Below are positions 26,238 through 34,618 of a DNA stretch of 64,000 nucleotides, one piece after another. The notes below the pieces were generated by a model. That model was not told where the DNA came from. It saw only the letters and a list, made by a program, of their open reading frames with translations, and searched no databases. Position 1 is the stretch's first letter, and each line of letters starts with the position of its first letter. The position numbers were made by a program, and so were the translations under genes. Origin of the DNA: Pseudomonas nitroreducens. GTDB taxonomy: Bacteria > Pseudomonadota > Gammaproteobacteria > Pseudomonadales > Pseudomonadaceae. The stretch spans positions 12,624 through 76,623 of the forward strand of contig NZ_JACHLI010000035.1 in the NCBI RefSeq assembly GCF_014204515.1, read 5' to 3'.

Positions 26238-27260
26238 TCAAATCGCCTGCGGCACCCGCTCACAAAGCTTCGCCAACGCCCGCGCCCACAGCTCCTGGTC
26301 ATTCAGGCAAGGCACCAGCACCAGCTCTTCACCGCCCGCCGCACGGAACTGCTCGTTGCCGCGCTGGCCGATCTCTTCCAGGGTCTCGATGCAGTCGGCG
26401 ACGAAGGCCGGGCACATCACCAGCAGGCGCTTCACGCCCTGCTTGCCGAGCTTGTCCAGCTGCGCCTCGGTGTAGGGTTCGATCCACTTGTTGCGGCCGA
26501 GGCGCGACTGGAAGGACACCGACCAGCGCCCGTCCTGCAGCCCGGCCCCGGCAGCGAAGTCTTCCGCCGTGCGCAGGCACTGGCTGCGGTAACACACGGC
26601 CATGACGTCCTCGTGCACGCCCCGGCTGGAGCTGGCGGTGAGGTCGTGGGACTTGTCCTTCACCAGCTTGCGGATGTGCGACTCGGGCAGGCCGTGGAAG
26701 CTCAGCAGCAGGTGATCGTAGGGTTGTTCCAGGTAGGGCTTCACGCTGTCCACCAGCGCCTGGCGGTACTCCGGTTCGGCGTAGAACGGCGGCAGCACCT
26801 TCAGCTCCAGCTTGAGGTTGTGCTCGCGCATCACCCGGCGGGCTTCCTCGATGGCGGTGGTGGTGGTGCTGTCGGCGAACTGCGGGTAGAGCGGCGCAAA
26901 GGTCACCTGGGTGATGCCCTGTTGGCTCAGGCGCAACAGCGCCTTCTCGATCGACGGTTCGCCATAGCGCATGCCCAGCTCCACCGGGCCGTGCGGCCAG
27001 AACGGCTTCACCGCCTCCTGCAGGCGGCGGCTCAGCACGACCAGCGGCGAGCCCTCGTCCCACCAGATCGACGCATAGGCGTGGGCGGACTCCTCCGGGC
27101 GCTTGCGCAGCACCAGCGACACCAGCAGCCGGCGGATCGGCCAGGGCAGGTCGATGACGTAAGGGTCCATGAGGAACTGATCGAGGTAGCGGCGCACGTC
27201 CTCGACCTGGGGGGAGGCCGGTGATCCCAGGTTGACCAGCAGGAGGGCGTTTTGGGTCAT
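26238..27260 (-). CDS. hemH: Ferrochelatase HemH
   Basis: 340 residues. It inserts Fe(II) into protoporphyrin IX, the last step of haem b synthesis. Family signatures include LLVNLGSP at the N-terminus, LLLSFHGLPESH with the metal-site His, and EPYTEAQLDKLGKQG near residue 255. Followed downstream in other Pseudomonas by the photolyase region, as here. Cytoplasmic or membrane-associated. Confidence 0.96.
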   Translation of the reverse strand: MTQNALLLVNLGSPASPQVEDVRRYLDQFLMDPYVIDLPWPIRRLLVSLVLRKRPEESAHAYASIWWDEGSPLVVLSRRLQEAVKPFWPHGPVELGMRYGEPSIEKALLRLSQQGITQVTFAPLYPQFADSTTTTAIEEARRVMREHNLKLELKVLPPFYAEPEYRQALVDSVKPYLEQPYDHLLLSFHGLPESHIRKLVKDKSHDLTASSSRGVHEDVMAVCYRSQCLRTAEDFAAGAGLQDGRWSVSFQSRLGRNKWIEPYTEAQLDKLGKQGVKRLLVMCPAFVADCIETLEEIGQRGNEQFRAAGGEELVLVPCLNDQELWARALAKLCERVPQAI

Positions 27261-27359
27261 GCAGTGTCCTTAAACCGGAGCGGTAGGAGGTCGTCGTGCG
27301 GGCTGCGCAGTTTACACGCAGCGATTCCAATCAAGGCCCGTCGAGAATGCCGCAGGCCG

Positions 27360-28265
27360 TCAACGCTGTTCGCGCAGCACATCCGCCAGCGCTTCCTTGA
27401 ACTCCGGGAAGCGGAACACGAAACCGGCGTCCAGCAGGCGCCGCGGCACGATGCGCTGGCCGCCCAGCAGCAGGGTCGACATCTCCCCCAGCAACAGGCG
27501 CAGGGCGAAACCGGGCACCGGCATCAGTGTCGGCCGGTGCAGCGCCTGCCCCAGCTCCTGGGTGAAGTCGCGGTTGCGCACCGGGTTCGGCGCGCACGCA
27601 TTATAGGGACCGCTGGCGTCGGCCTTGCGCAAAAGAAAATCGATCAGGGCGATCTGGTCTTCGATATGGATCCACGACATCCACTGGCGGCCATCGCCCA
27701 GGCGCCCACCCGCGCCCATGCGGAACGGCGGCAGCAGGCGCTTGAGGAAGCCGCCTTCGGGCGCCAGCACCAGACCGGTGCGCACCAGCACCACGCGCAC
27801 GTCCAGGGCCTCCGCCTCACGGGCGATCTGCTCCCAGGCCAGGCACAGCTCGCTGGCGAAATCCTCGCCGGCGGCCGCGCTGTTCTCTTCCAGCGGGCGC
27901 TCGCCGGCATCGCCGTACCAGCCCACCGCCGAGCCATTGATCAGCACCGCGGGGCGCTGGCTGCGACCTTCGAGCCAGCCCACCAGGCGTTCGGTCAGGC
28001 GCACCCGGCTGTCCCACAGCAGGGCCTTGCGCCGGGCGCTCCAGGGCTTGTCGGCGATGGGCTCGCCGGCCAGGTTGAGCACCGCGTCCAGCGGGCCATC
28101 ACCATAGGCCTCGAAGTCGGCGATGCCGCGCACCGACTCGCCGCAAAGCGCTGCCACGCGCTGCGGCTGGCGGCTCAGCACGGTGAGCTGGTGGCCTTCG
28201 GCGGCCCACTGGCGGCAGAGTCGACGGCCGATCAGGCCGGTGCCGCCGGTCAAGAGAATGTGCAT
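27360..28265 (-). CDS. TIGR01777-type epimerase (SDR39U1-like)
   Basis: 301 residues from the ATG at 28265, which has AAGGAG 8 bases upstream. The start MHILLTGGTGLIGRRLC gives the Rossmann GGTGLIG motif. NLAGEPIADKPWSARRK and SAVGWYGDAGE are hallmark segments of this family, which includes YfcH/SDR39U1. Substrate unknown. The gene is 99 bases upstream of hemH on the same strand and divergent from the FAD oxidoreductase, so it may share the TGTACA-containing promoter region. Confidence 0.88.
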   Translation of the reverse strand: MHILLTGGTGLIGRRLCRQWAAEGHQLTVLSRQPQRVAALCGESVRGIADFEAYGDGPLDAVLNLAGEPIADKPWSARRKALLWDSRVRLTERLVGWLEGRSQRPAVLINGSAVGWYGDAGERPLEENSAAAGEDFASELCLAWEQIAREAEALDVRVVLVRTGLVLAPEGGFLKRLLPPFRMGAGGRLGDGRQWMSWIHIEDQIALIDFLLRKADASGPYNACAPNPVRNRDFTQELGQALHRPTLMPVPGFALRLLLGEMSTLLLGGQRIVPRRLLDAGFVFRFPEFKEALADVLREQR

Positions 28266-28467
28266 GGCGAACTCCTTGTTGGGCTGTTCCACCTTCCATC
28301 AGTCTGGACGAGAGGCAGGCGATTGCATTGACACTCCCTCTGCGGCGAGGTCTACGCTGTAAGTGCCGGAACCCGAGCCGGGTTCATTCCTGAATGAACC
28401 GATGCGGCGCCGAAGGTTCCGATGATCGGACTCCTATCGTTGACGAGCGCGGACAGCTGAAACGTAA

Positions 28468-28492
28468 TTGTACAGATAGTTTCGTTTGTACA
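28468..28492. promoter_or_regulatory. Paired TGTACA operator upstream of the FAD oxidoreductase
   Basis: TTGTACA occurs at 28468-28474 and again at 28486-28492, 18 bp apart (about two helical turns minus three bases). The same paired motif occurs twice before the gene at 29680. It is a likely operator for the MerR-type regulator encoded at 30658; the assignment is inference. Confidence 0.6.
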
Positions 28493-28542
28493 AGAACACC
28501 CCGCTCGTTACGCTTCAATGCAAACAGATGACGAGGCATGTC

Positions 28543-29526
28543 ATGAGCGCCCCCATTGCCATCATCGGCACCGGTATCGCCGCACTCTCGGCCGCCCACG
28601 CCTTGCGCGACGCCGGACAGGACGTCCAGCTGTTCGACAAGGGCCACGGCAGCGGCGGGCGGATGGCCAGCAAGCGCAGCGAAGCCGGCGCCCTGGACCT
28701 CGGTGCGCAGTACTTCACCGCCCGCGACCGGCGCTTCCTCGACGCCATCCAGAAGTGGCGCGAGCACGGCTGGGTCGCCGAGTGGGACCCGGCCCTCTAC
28801 CAGTACCGCGACGGCGAACTGAGCCCCTCGCCCGACGAGCAGCCACGCTGGGTCGGCACCCCACGCATGAGCGCGATCACCCGTGCGCTGCTGCAGGACC
28901 AGGTCGTCACCTTCGCCTGCCGCATCACCGAGGTGTACCGCGGCGAGGAGCACTGGCACCTGCAGGACTCCGAAGGGCAGACCCACGGCCCCTTCAGTCG
29001 GGTGCTGGTGGCCACCCCGGCGCCCCAGGCCGCCGCCCTGCTGGCCAGCGCGCCGAAGCTGGCGGCCGCCGCCGCGAGCATTCCGATGGAACCGACCTGG
29101 GCGGTCGCCCTGGCCTTCCGCGAGCCGCTGGACACCCCGGTGCAGGGCTGCTTCGTGCATGAAGGACCGCTGTCCTGGCTGGCCAGCAACCACTCCAAGC
29201 CGGGCCGCGACGAGCAGCTCGACACCTGGGTGCTGCACGCCGCCAGCGGCTGGAGCAAGCAGCACATCGACCTGCCCAAGGAAAGCGTGATCGAGCACTT
29301 GCGCGGCGCCTTCGCCGAGCTGATCGGCTGCGCCGTGCATGCCCCCGATTTCGCCCTCGCCCACCGCTGGCTCTACGCGCGGCCCATGGAAGCCCACCAG
29401 TTCGGCGCGCTGGCCGATGCCGACCTGGGCATCTATGCCTGCGGCGACTGGTGTCTTTCCGGGCGCGTCGAAGGCGCCTGGTTGAGCGGCCTGGAAGCCG
29501 CGCGCCGGTTGCTCGAACACCTCTGA
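28543..29526 (+). CDS. FAD/NAD(P)-dependent amine-oxidase-like oxidoreductase
   Basis: 327 residues from the ATG at 28543, chosen for GAGG at good spacing and because it starts the Rossmann fold at once. The FAD motif IIGTGIAALSAAHAL (GxGxxA-like) and GRMASKRS near residue 50 place it in the renalase-like/NAD(P)-binding family. The C-terminus YACGDWCLSGRVEGAWLSG is the second FAD contact typical of flavin monooxidases. It lies beside a photolyase cluster with the same TGTACA operators, which suggests light-linked expression. Confidence 0.85.
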   Translation: MSAPIAIIGTGIAALSAAHALRDAGQDVQLFDKGHGSGGRMASKRSEAGALDLGAQYFTARDRRFLDAIQKWREHGWVAEWDPALYQYRDGELSPSPDEQPRWVGTPRMSAITRALLQDQVVTFACRITEVYRGEEHWHLQDSEGQTHGPFSRVLVATPAPQAAALLASAPKLAAAAASIPMEPTWAVALAFREPLDTPVQGCFVHEGPLSWLASNHSKPGRDEQLDTWVLHAASGWSKQHIDLPKESVIEHLRGAFAELIGCAVHAPDFALAHRWLYARPMEAHQFGALADADLGIYACGDWCLSGRVEGAWLSGLEAARRLLEHL

Positions 29527-29587
29527 TCCGACCTCCGCCCTCTCCCGCCGGGAGAGGCAACAGACCTGCGCTTTTCCCCTGCAAATC

Positions 29588-29662
29588 TGTACAAGGCTTT
29601 GCACTTGTACAGCCCTGCGCTTATCCTTACCGGTAGTTGTACAAATCCATCTGTCTTGTACA
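29588..29662. promoter_or_regulatory. Two TGTACA operator pairs before the regulator-photolyase operon
   Basis: TGTACA lies at 29588, 29606, 29638 and 29657: two pairs with 18- and 19-bp spacing. Flanks extend it to TTGTACAA in three of four sites. The spacing equals that before the oxidoreductase gene. Such paired palindromes fit a dimeric MerR-type regulator acting on promoters at both positions. Confidence 0.65.
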
Positions 29663-29679
29663 AGAAATCGGTAGCCGCC

Positions 29680-30639
29680 ATGCCCAACAGCTCCCCCCGC
29701 CCCAAGCTCGCCATCAGCGCCTGCCTGCTCGGCGAGCCGGTGCGCTACAACGGTGGACACAAGGCCTCCAGGTTGTGCCTGGACGTGCTCAGCCGCTACT
29801 TCGACTTCGTCCCGCTGTGCCCGGAAGTCGCCATCGGCCTGGGCGTGCCACGCCCCACCCTGCGCCTGGTGGGCGACCGCAGCGATCCGCGGGCACTGAT
29901 CCAGAGCGACGGCGGTCGCGACGTCAGCGAAGCGCTTCGCGATTTCGGACGCCGCCAGGCCGAGTTGCAGCAGGACATCTGCGGCTACATCTTCATGCAG
30001 CAGTCGCCGTCCTGCGGCCTGCAGCGGGTCAAGCTCTACCGCTTCGACGGCCAGCTGCGCCCGCCGGGCGTGAGCGGCCTGTATGCCGAGACCTTCTGTG
30101 CCCTGCGTCCGGAACTGCCGGTGGAAGAGGAAGGCCGGCTCAACGACCCGGTGATCCGCGAGAACTTCCTCACCCGCGTGTTCGCTTTCAGCGCCTGGCA
30201 GAAGCTCTGTGCAGAAGGCCTCAGCCGGCAGGCGGTGATCGCTTTCCACTCGCGTTACAAGTACCAGCTGATGGCGCACAACCCGCGCCAGTACAGCCTC
30301 CTCGGCCAGCGCCTGGGCAATATCGGCGGCCACGACCTGGCGTCTTTCGCCACCGAGTACTTCCGCGACTTCATGCAGGCTCTGGGCACCTGCGCCACCC
30401 GCGGCACCCACAGCAACGTGCTGCAGCACCTGGTCGGCTACCTCAAGCACGACCTGCCGGCGCCGGAGAAAGCCGAGATGCAGCACCTGATCGACCAGTA
30501 CCGCCAGGGCGTGATCCCGCTGGTGGTGCCGCTCACCCTGCTCAAGCATCACTTCCGCCTGCACCCGCACCCCTACATCGATGCCCAGGCCTACCTGCAA
30601 CCGCACCCCGAAGACTTGAGCCTGCGCAATGCCATCTGA
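29680..30639 (+). CDS. DUF523-DUF1722 protein (YbgA-type fusion)
   Basis: 319 residues from the ATG at 29680; the longer frame runs through the operator sites. The N-terminal DUF523 half starts KLAISACLLGEPVRYNGGHK with conserved Cys residues (CLLG, LCPE, SPSCG). The C-terminal DUF1722/YbgA half contains FHSRYKYQLMAHNP. The fusion is regularly found next to photolyase genes. Its biochemical role is not known to me. It heads an operon with the MerR-type gene (18 bases on) and photolyase. Confidence 0.88.
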   Translation: MPNSSPRPKLAISACLLGEPVRYNGGHKASRLCLDVLSRYFDFVPLCPEVAIGLGVPRPTLRLVGDRSDPRALIQSDGGRDVSEALRDFGRRQAELQQDICGYIFMQQSPSCGLQRVKLYRFDGQLRPPGVSGLYAETFCALRPELPVEEEGRLNDPVIRENFLTRVFAFSAWQKLCAEGLSRQAVIAFHSRYKYQLMAHNPRQYSLLGQRLGNIGGHDLASFATEYFRDFMQALGTCATRGTHSNVLQHLVGYLKHDLPAPEKAEMQHLIDQYRQGVIPLVVPLTLLKHHFRLHPHPYIDAQAYLQPHPEDLSLRNAI

Positions 30640-30657
30640 AATGCCGACAGGATGCCA

Positions 30658-31608
30658 ATGAACCCCGACCACCCCCACCAAGACTCGGACGACGACTATC
30701 GCCAGGCCCTGGCCGAAGGCTGGCTGCCGATCCGCGAAGTGTCCCGGCGCACCGGCGTCAACCCGGTCACCCTGCGCGCCTGGGAGCGCCGCTACGGCCT
30801 GGTCGTGCCGCAACGCACACCCAAGGGCCATCGCCTCTATTCCGAAGCCCAGATTGCGCGCATCCAGGCCATCCTCACCTGGCTCGGTCGCGGCGTGGCG
30901 GTAAGCAAGATCCGCGCGCTGCTCGACGGGAATGCCCCGCCGCCGGCAGAAAATACTGCCTCGCCGTGGGACGACCTGCGCCAGCAATGCATCGCCGCCA
31001 TCGGCCGGATCAACGAGCGCCAGCTCGACGAGCTGTTCAACGGCGCCCTGGCCATCTACCCCGCGCAGACCCTCTGCGAACAGCTGATGCTGCCGCTGCT
31101 GGGCGACCTCGAATGGCGCTGGCAGGGCCAGTTCGGTGCGCAGCTGGAGCGATCCTTCTTCCACACCTGGCTGCGCACCAAGCTCGGCACCCGCCTCTAC
31201 CACCACAACCGCCAGCAGCGCGGCGCCCCGCTGCTGCTGGTGAACCAGTCGGACCTGCCGCTGGAGCCCGGCCTGTGGCTCACCGCCTGGCTCGCCAGCA
31301 GCGCCGGCTGCCCGCTGGAAATCCTCGACTGGCCGCTGCCGCCCGGCGAACTGGCGCTGGCCGTGGAGCGTCTGCAGCCGCGCGGCGTCGTCCTCTATGC
31401 CAGCCGCGCGCTGAACCTCGCGCAGCTGCCACGCCTGCTCGCCGGCATCACCTGCCCGCTGCTGCTGGCCGGCCCGGCCACCGCGATCCATCCCGCCGAG
31501 CTGGGCGAACTGGCGCTGGGCGAACCGCCGCTGCAGCTCGCCAGCGATCCGCTGGCGGCTTTCGAACGACTACGTGAACTGCACCTGCTCAATGGAGAGG
31601 CCGTATGA
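30658..31608 (+). CDS. MerR-type regulator, LitR/CarH-like without clear cobalamin site
   Basis: 316 residues from the ATG at 30658 (ACAGG upstream; the ATG at 30652 abuts it). The HTH reads IREVSRRTGVNPVTLRAWER, the MerR/CarH form. The C-terminal half resembles the CarH four-helix plus Rossmann sensor: WRWQGQFGAQLERSFF aligns with the Wx9EH region but has Arg where the cobalamin-facing His is expected, and no DxHxxG is seen. It may thus be a class II LitR, as described in P. putida, which senses light indirectly. It overlaps the photolyase gene by 4 bases. Confidence 0.82.
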   Translation: MNPDHPHQDSDDDYRQALAEGWLPIREVSRRTGVNPVTLRAWERRYGLVVPQRTPKGHRLYSEAQIARIQAILTWLGRGVAVSKIRALLDGNAPPPAENTASPWDDLRQQCIAAIGRINERQLDELFNGALAIYPAQTLCEQLMLPLLGDLEWRWQGQFGAQLERSFFHTWLRTKLGTRLYHHNRQQRGAPLLLVNQSDLPLEPGLWLTAWLASSAGCPLEILDWPLPPGELALAVERLQPRGVVLYASRALNLAQLPRLLAGITCPLLLAGPATAIHPAELGELALGEPPLQLASDPLAAFERLRELHLLNGEAV

Positions 31609-33035
31609 AGCGCCAACTGGTCTGGCTGCGCAACGACCTGCGCCTGCGCGATAACAGCGCCCTGCACGCCGCCGCCGAACGCGACGGCTCGGTGATCGCC
31701 CTTTACCTGATCAGCCCCACCCAGTGGCAGGAGCACGACGATGCCCCGTGCAAAGTCGACTTCTGGCTGCGTAACCTGCAGGAACTGCGCGCCGGCCTGG
31801 ACGAATTGAACATCCCGCTGCTGATCCGCACCGTCGAGCACTGGAGCGGCGCGGCGAAAACCATCGCCCGGCTGTGTACCCAGCTGGAGATCAAGACCGT
31901 CCACGTCAATGAGGAATACGGCATCAACGAGGCGCGCCGCGACGCCGAGGTCGAGATGGCCCTGGAACAGGAAGGCGTGCGTTTTCGCAGCCACCTCGAC
32001 CAGTTGTTCTTTACCCCCGGCACCATCCTCACCAAGGGCGGCACCTACTTCCAGGTCTACAGCCAGTTCCGCAAGGTCTGCTACGAGCGCCTGAACCTCG
32101 GCGTTCCCGCGCTGCTGCCGGCGCCGCCGCGCCAGCAGCGACCGGATGTCGACAGCGATCCGCTGCCCACCAAGGTGAAGGGGTTCGAGACGCCCCCGGA
32201 CACGCTGCGCGAGGAATGGCCTGCCGGCGAGGAGGCCGCCCACGAGCGCATCGAACTGTTCGTCGACGAAATCCTCAAGACCTACCAGGACACCCGCGAT
32301 CTCCCCGCCCGCGATGGCACCAGCCGCCTCTCGCCGTACCTGGCCGCCGGCGTGCTGTCGCCGCGGCAATGCCTGCACGCGGCGCTGGCGAACAACCATG
32401 GCGAGTTCGAGACCGGCAACAGCGGCGCGGTGAGCTGGATCAACGAGCTGCTCTGGCGCGAGTTCTACAAGCACATCCTGGTCGGCTTCCCGCGCGTCAG
32501 CCGGCACCGCGCCTTCCGCGAGGACACCGAGAAGCTAAAGTGGCGCCGCTCGCAGAAGGACCTGGAAGACTGGCAGCAGGGCCGCACCGGCTTCCCCCTC
32601 ATCGACGCCGCCATGCGCCAGCTGCTGGCCACCGGCTGGATGCACAACCGCCTGCGCATGGTGGTGGCGATGTTCCTCACCAAGAACCTGCTGATCGACT
32701 GGCGCGAGGGCGAGCGCTGGTTCATGCAGCACCTGATCGACGGCGACCTGGCGGCGAACAACGGCGGCTGGCAATGGAGTGCCTCCACCGGCACCGACGC
32801 GGCGCCCTACTTCCGTATCTTCAACCCGGTCTCGCAGTCCGAACGCTTCGACCCGGACGGCCGCTTCATCCGCCGCTGGGTGCCGGAACTGGCAGGCGTG
32901 GAGGGCAAGGCCGTGCACGACCCATCGCGCCTGGGGCTGTTCGGCGTACAGGGTTATCCACAGCCGATGTGCGACCTTTCCGCCACCCGCGGGCGGGCGC
33001 TGGAGGCATTCAAGAGCCTCGCCGCCTCTGTTTGA
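31605..33035 (+). CDS. phrB: Deoxyribodipyrimidine photolyase
   Basis: 476 residues. It repairs cyclobutane pyrimidine dimers using blue light and FAD. The N-terminal antenna domain begins LVWLRNDLRLRDN. The C-terminal FAD domain contains TGWMHNRLRMVVAMFLTKNL and GGWQWSASTGTDAAPYFRIF, the class I photolyase signatures. ATGA overlap with the regulator gene shows translational coupling. Expression is probably light-controlled through the TGTACA sites. Confidence 0.96.
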   Translation: MKRQLVWLRNDLRLRDNSALHAAAERDGSVIALYLISPTQWQEHDDAPCKVDFWLRNLQELRAGLDELNIPLLIRTVEHWSGAAKTIARLCTQLEIKTVHVNEEYGINEARRDAEVEMALEQEGVRFRSHLDQLFFTPGTILTKGGTYFQVYSQFRKVCYERLNLGVPALLPAPPRQQRPDVDSDPLPTKVKGFETPPDTLREEWPAGEEAAHERIELFVDEILKTYQDTRDLPARDGTSRLSPYLAAGVLSPRQCLHAALANNHGEFETGNSGAVSWINELLWREFYKHILVGFPRVSRHRAFREDTEKLKWRRSQKDLEDWQQGRTGFPLIDAAMRQLLATGWMHNRLRMVVAMFLTKNLLIDWREGERWFMQHLIDGDLAANNGGWQWSASTGTDAAPYFRIFNPVSQSERFDPDGRFIRRWVPELAGVEGKAVHDPSRLGLFGVQGYPQPMCDLSATRGRALEAFKSLAASV

Positions 33036-33054
33036 GCGCCTCTCTGCCAGTGGG

Positions 33055-33126
33055 CGTAGGAGCGGACTTCGTCCGCGATCGGCCCGAACCCCGCTGGAGC
33101 TCACCGCGGACGAAGTTGGCTCCTGG
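33055..33126. repeat. Intergenic repeat, family A, degenerate right arm
   Basis: CGTAGGAGCGGACTTCGTCC at the left; the right arm reads GCGGACGAAGTTGGCTCCTG, with mismatches not seen in other copies. Confidence 0.75.
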
Positions 33127-33141
33127 CCAAGCAACCAGCCA

Positions 33142-33173
33142 CAAAAAAGCCGGGCTCCTGGCCCGGCTTCTTG
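33142..33173. terminator. Bidirectional terminator between phrB and pagL
   Basis: AAAAAAGCCGGGCTCCTGGC with CCGGCTTCTT: a perfect 8-bp GC stem flanked by A on the left and T on the right. It can end transcription from both convergent genes. Confidence 0.85.
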
Positions 33174-33184
33174 TCAGCGTTCTG

Positions 33185-33706
33185 TTACAGAGGATGCGTG
33201 TAATAGAGGCTGTAGGACTCGATACCGTCGTTCGGCTGGCTGATGCCGGCGTTCGAATAGTGCATGGCACGCAGGCCGATCTTCTGGCCGCCGCCGAACT
33301 TCAGGCCCGCGCCGATGCGGTCCTCGAAGTTGAAGGCGCCACCCAGGTTCTGGTCGCCGACGCGGGAGCCGCTGAACAGCGCCACGCCGATACCGGCCTC
33401 GATGAAGGGCTGTACGCGCTCGCCGGAAAACTCGTAGACAAACACCGGGCTCAACGAAAGCGAATGACGGCCGCTGGCCTCGTCACCGCCTTCCCAATAG
33501 GTGTAACCCGCATCCCAGTAGCCGGTCAGGCGTCCGCTGGAGCTTTCCCACCAGCTCTTGTCCCAGTTCATGCCCAGGCCCAGGCGATAGGTCATGCCAT
33601 TCTGGCCGGTGAACCCCACCGCGCCGGTAAGGTCGGCAGCGTGGGCGCTCAGGCAGGCGCCCAGGGACAGCGCGGCCACGGCGATCAGCGACAGATATCT
33701 CTTCAT
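33185..33706 (-). CDS. pagL: PagL lipid A 3-O-deacylase
   Basis: 173 residues, the known PagL length. A signal peptide ends about AHA-ADL (residue 23). The rest is an outer-membrane beta-barrel that removes the 3-position acyl chain from lipid A. The catalytic His and Ser sit in AMHYSNAG near residues 149-151, with a Glu in DGIES near 163, as in the P. aeruginosa enzyme; the protein ends in aromatic-rich YSLYYTHPL. It is monocistronic, between terminators and murI. Confidence 0.95.
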   Translation of the reverse strand: MKRYLSLIAVAALSLGACLSAHAADLTGAVGFTGQNGMTYRLGLGMNWDKSWWESSSGRLTGYWDAGYTYWEGGDEASGRHSLSLSPVFVYEFSGERVQPFIEAGIGVALFSGSRVGDQNLGGAFNFEDRIGAGLKFGGGQKIGLRAMHYSNAGISQPNDGIESYSLYYTHPL

Positions 33707-33760
33707 CGGGTAAGTCCTTTATTAGAAAGCTGAATGAAAATTCCCCGCGAATAGCTGGCA

Positions 33761-33787
33761 ATTATAAGACCATTTGTCGGAATACAA
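33761..33787 (-). promoter_or_regulatory. Promoter candidate for pagL
   Basis: On the minus strand TTGTAT and a perfect TATAAT are separated by 15 bases, short of the ideal 17. The site is in an AT-rich stretch 55-80 bases before pagL. Confidence 0.4.
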
Positions 33788-33823
33788 CGGAAGACAAAAG
33801 TCGATAGCTGGCTACTTTTTCTC

Positions 33824-34618
33824 TCAGCCCGGGTAGAAACTGACCGGTTCGTCAGTGCCCCAGAGTACTGGCAATACGCGTTCAAGGCCTTCGACCGCGC
33901 CACTGGTCCAGAACTCAGTTTTTCTTGCCTGGCCTTGCGCCAGCAACTCGCGAGCCCCCAGCAGCCGCTCCAGCTGGCGGGCCACGGCGGCGCCGGTGTC
34001 GATCAGCGAGACCGTGGCCGGGACCATCTCGCGCAGCAGCGGGCGCAGGAAGGGGTAATGGGTGCAGCCCAGGATCAGCGTGTCGCAACCCTCGGCCAGC
34101 AGCGGCGTGACGTAACCCTGCAACAACTCGCGGGTCTGTGGGCCGGCGAGATCGCCCAGCTCGATGCGCTCCACCAGCCCCGGGCAGGGCTGGGTGATGA
34201 CCCGCACGTCACTGGCGAAGCGATCCAGCAAGGCCGCAAAGCGCGCGCTCTTCAGGGTGCCGGTGGTGGCCAGTACGCCGACCACGCCGCTACGCGTGGC
34301 CTCGGCCGCCGGCTTCACCGCCGGCTCCATGGCCACGATGGGCAGTTGCGGATACAGCTCGCGCAGGTCCGCGGCGGCTGCCGCGGTGGCCGTGTTGCAC
34401 GCCAGCACCAGCGCCTTGGCGCCACGGGAGAGCAGGAACTCGGCGATGGCGCGGCAACGCGCGCGGATGTACTCGGGGGTCTTCTCGCCATAAGGCACGT
34501 GGCCGCAGTCGGCGAGGTAGATCAGGGATTCGTGGGGAAGCCGTCCACGGATTTCGTGGAGGACGCTGAGGCCGCCCACGCCGGAGTCGAACACGCCGAT
34601 GGGCGCGGCTTCAGCCAT
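33824..34618 (-). CDS. murI: Glutamate racemase
   Basis: 264 residues. It makes D-glutamate for peptidoglycan. The start is PIGVFDSGVGGLSVL. The two catalytic Cys motifs are LACNTATAAA and LGCTHYPFL. It is the last gene of the minus-strand run hemA-prfA-prmC-moeB-murI and overlaps moeB by 8 bases. Confidence 0.96.
   Translation of the reverse strand: MAEAAPIGVFDSGVGGLSVLHEIRGRLPHESLIYLADCGHVPYGEKTPEYIRARCRAIAEFLLSRGAKALVLACNTATAAAAADLRELYPQLPIVAMEPAVKPAAEATRSGVVGVLATTGTLKSARFAALLDRFASDVRVITQPCPGLVERIELGDLAGPQTRELLQGYVTPLLAEGCDTLILGCTHYPFLRPLLREMVPATVSLIDTGAAVARQLERLLGARELLAQGQARKTEFWTSGAVEGLERVLPVLWGTDEPVSFYPG

Noticed and set aside
28384..31491. A 1035-codon minus-strand frame across the photolyase cluster
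   Set aside because: It covers three real genes and the operators on the opposite strand; the amino-acid composition is that of a shadow frame.
2862..33126. CRISPR array
   Set aside because: The repeats are long palindromes scattered singly or in pairs, without regular short spacers and without cas genes.
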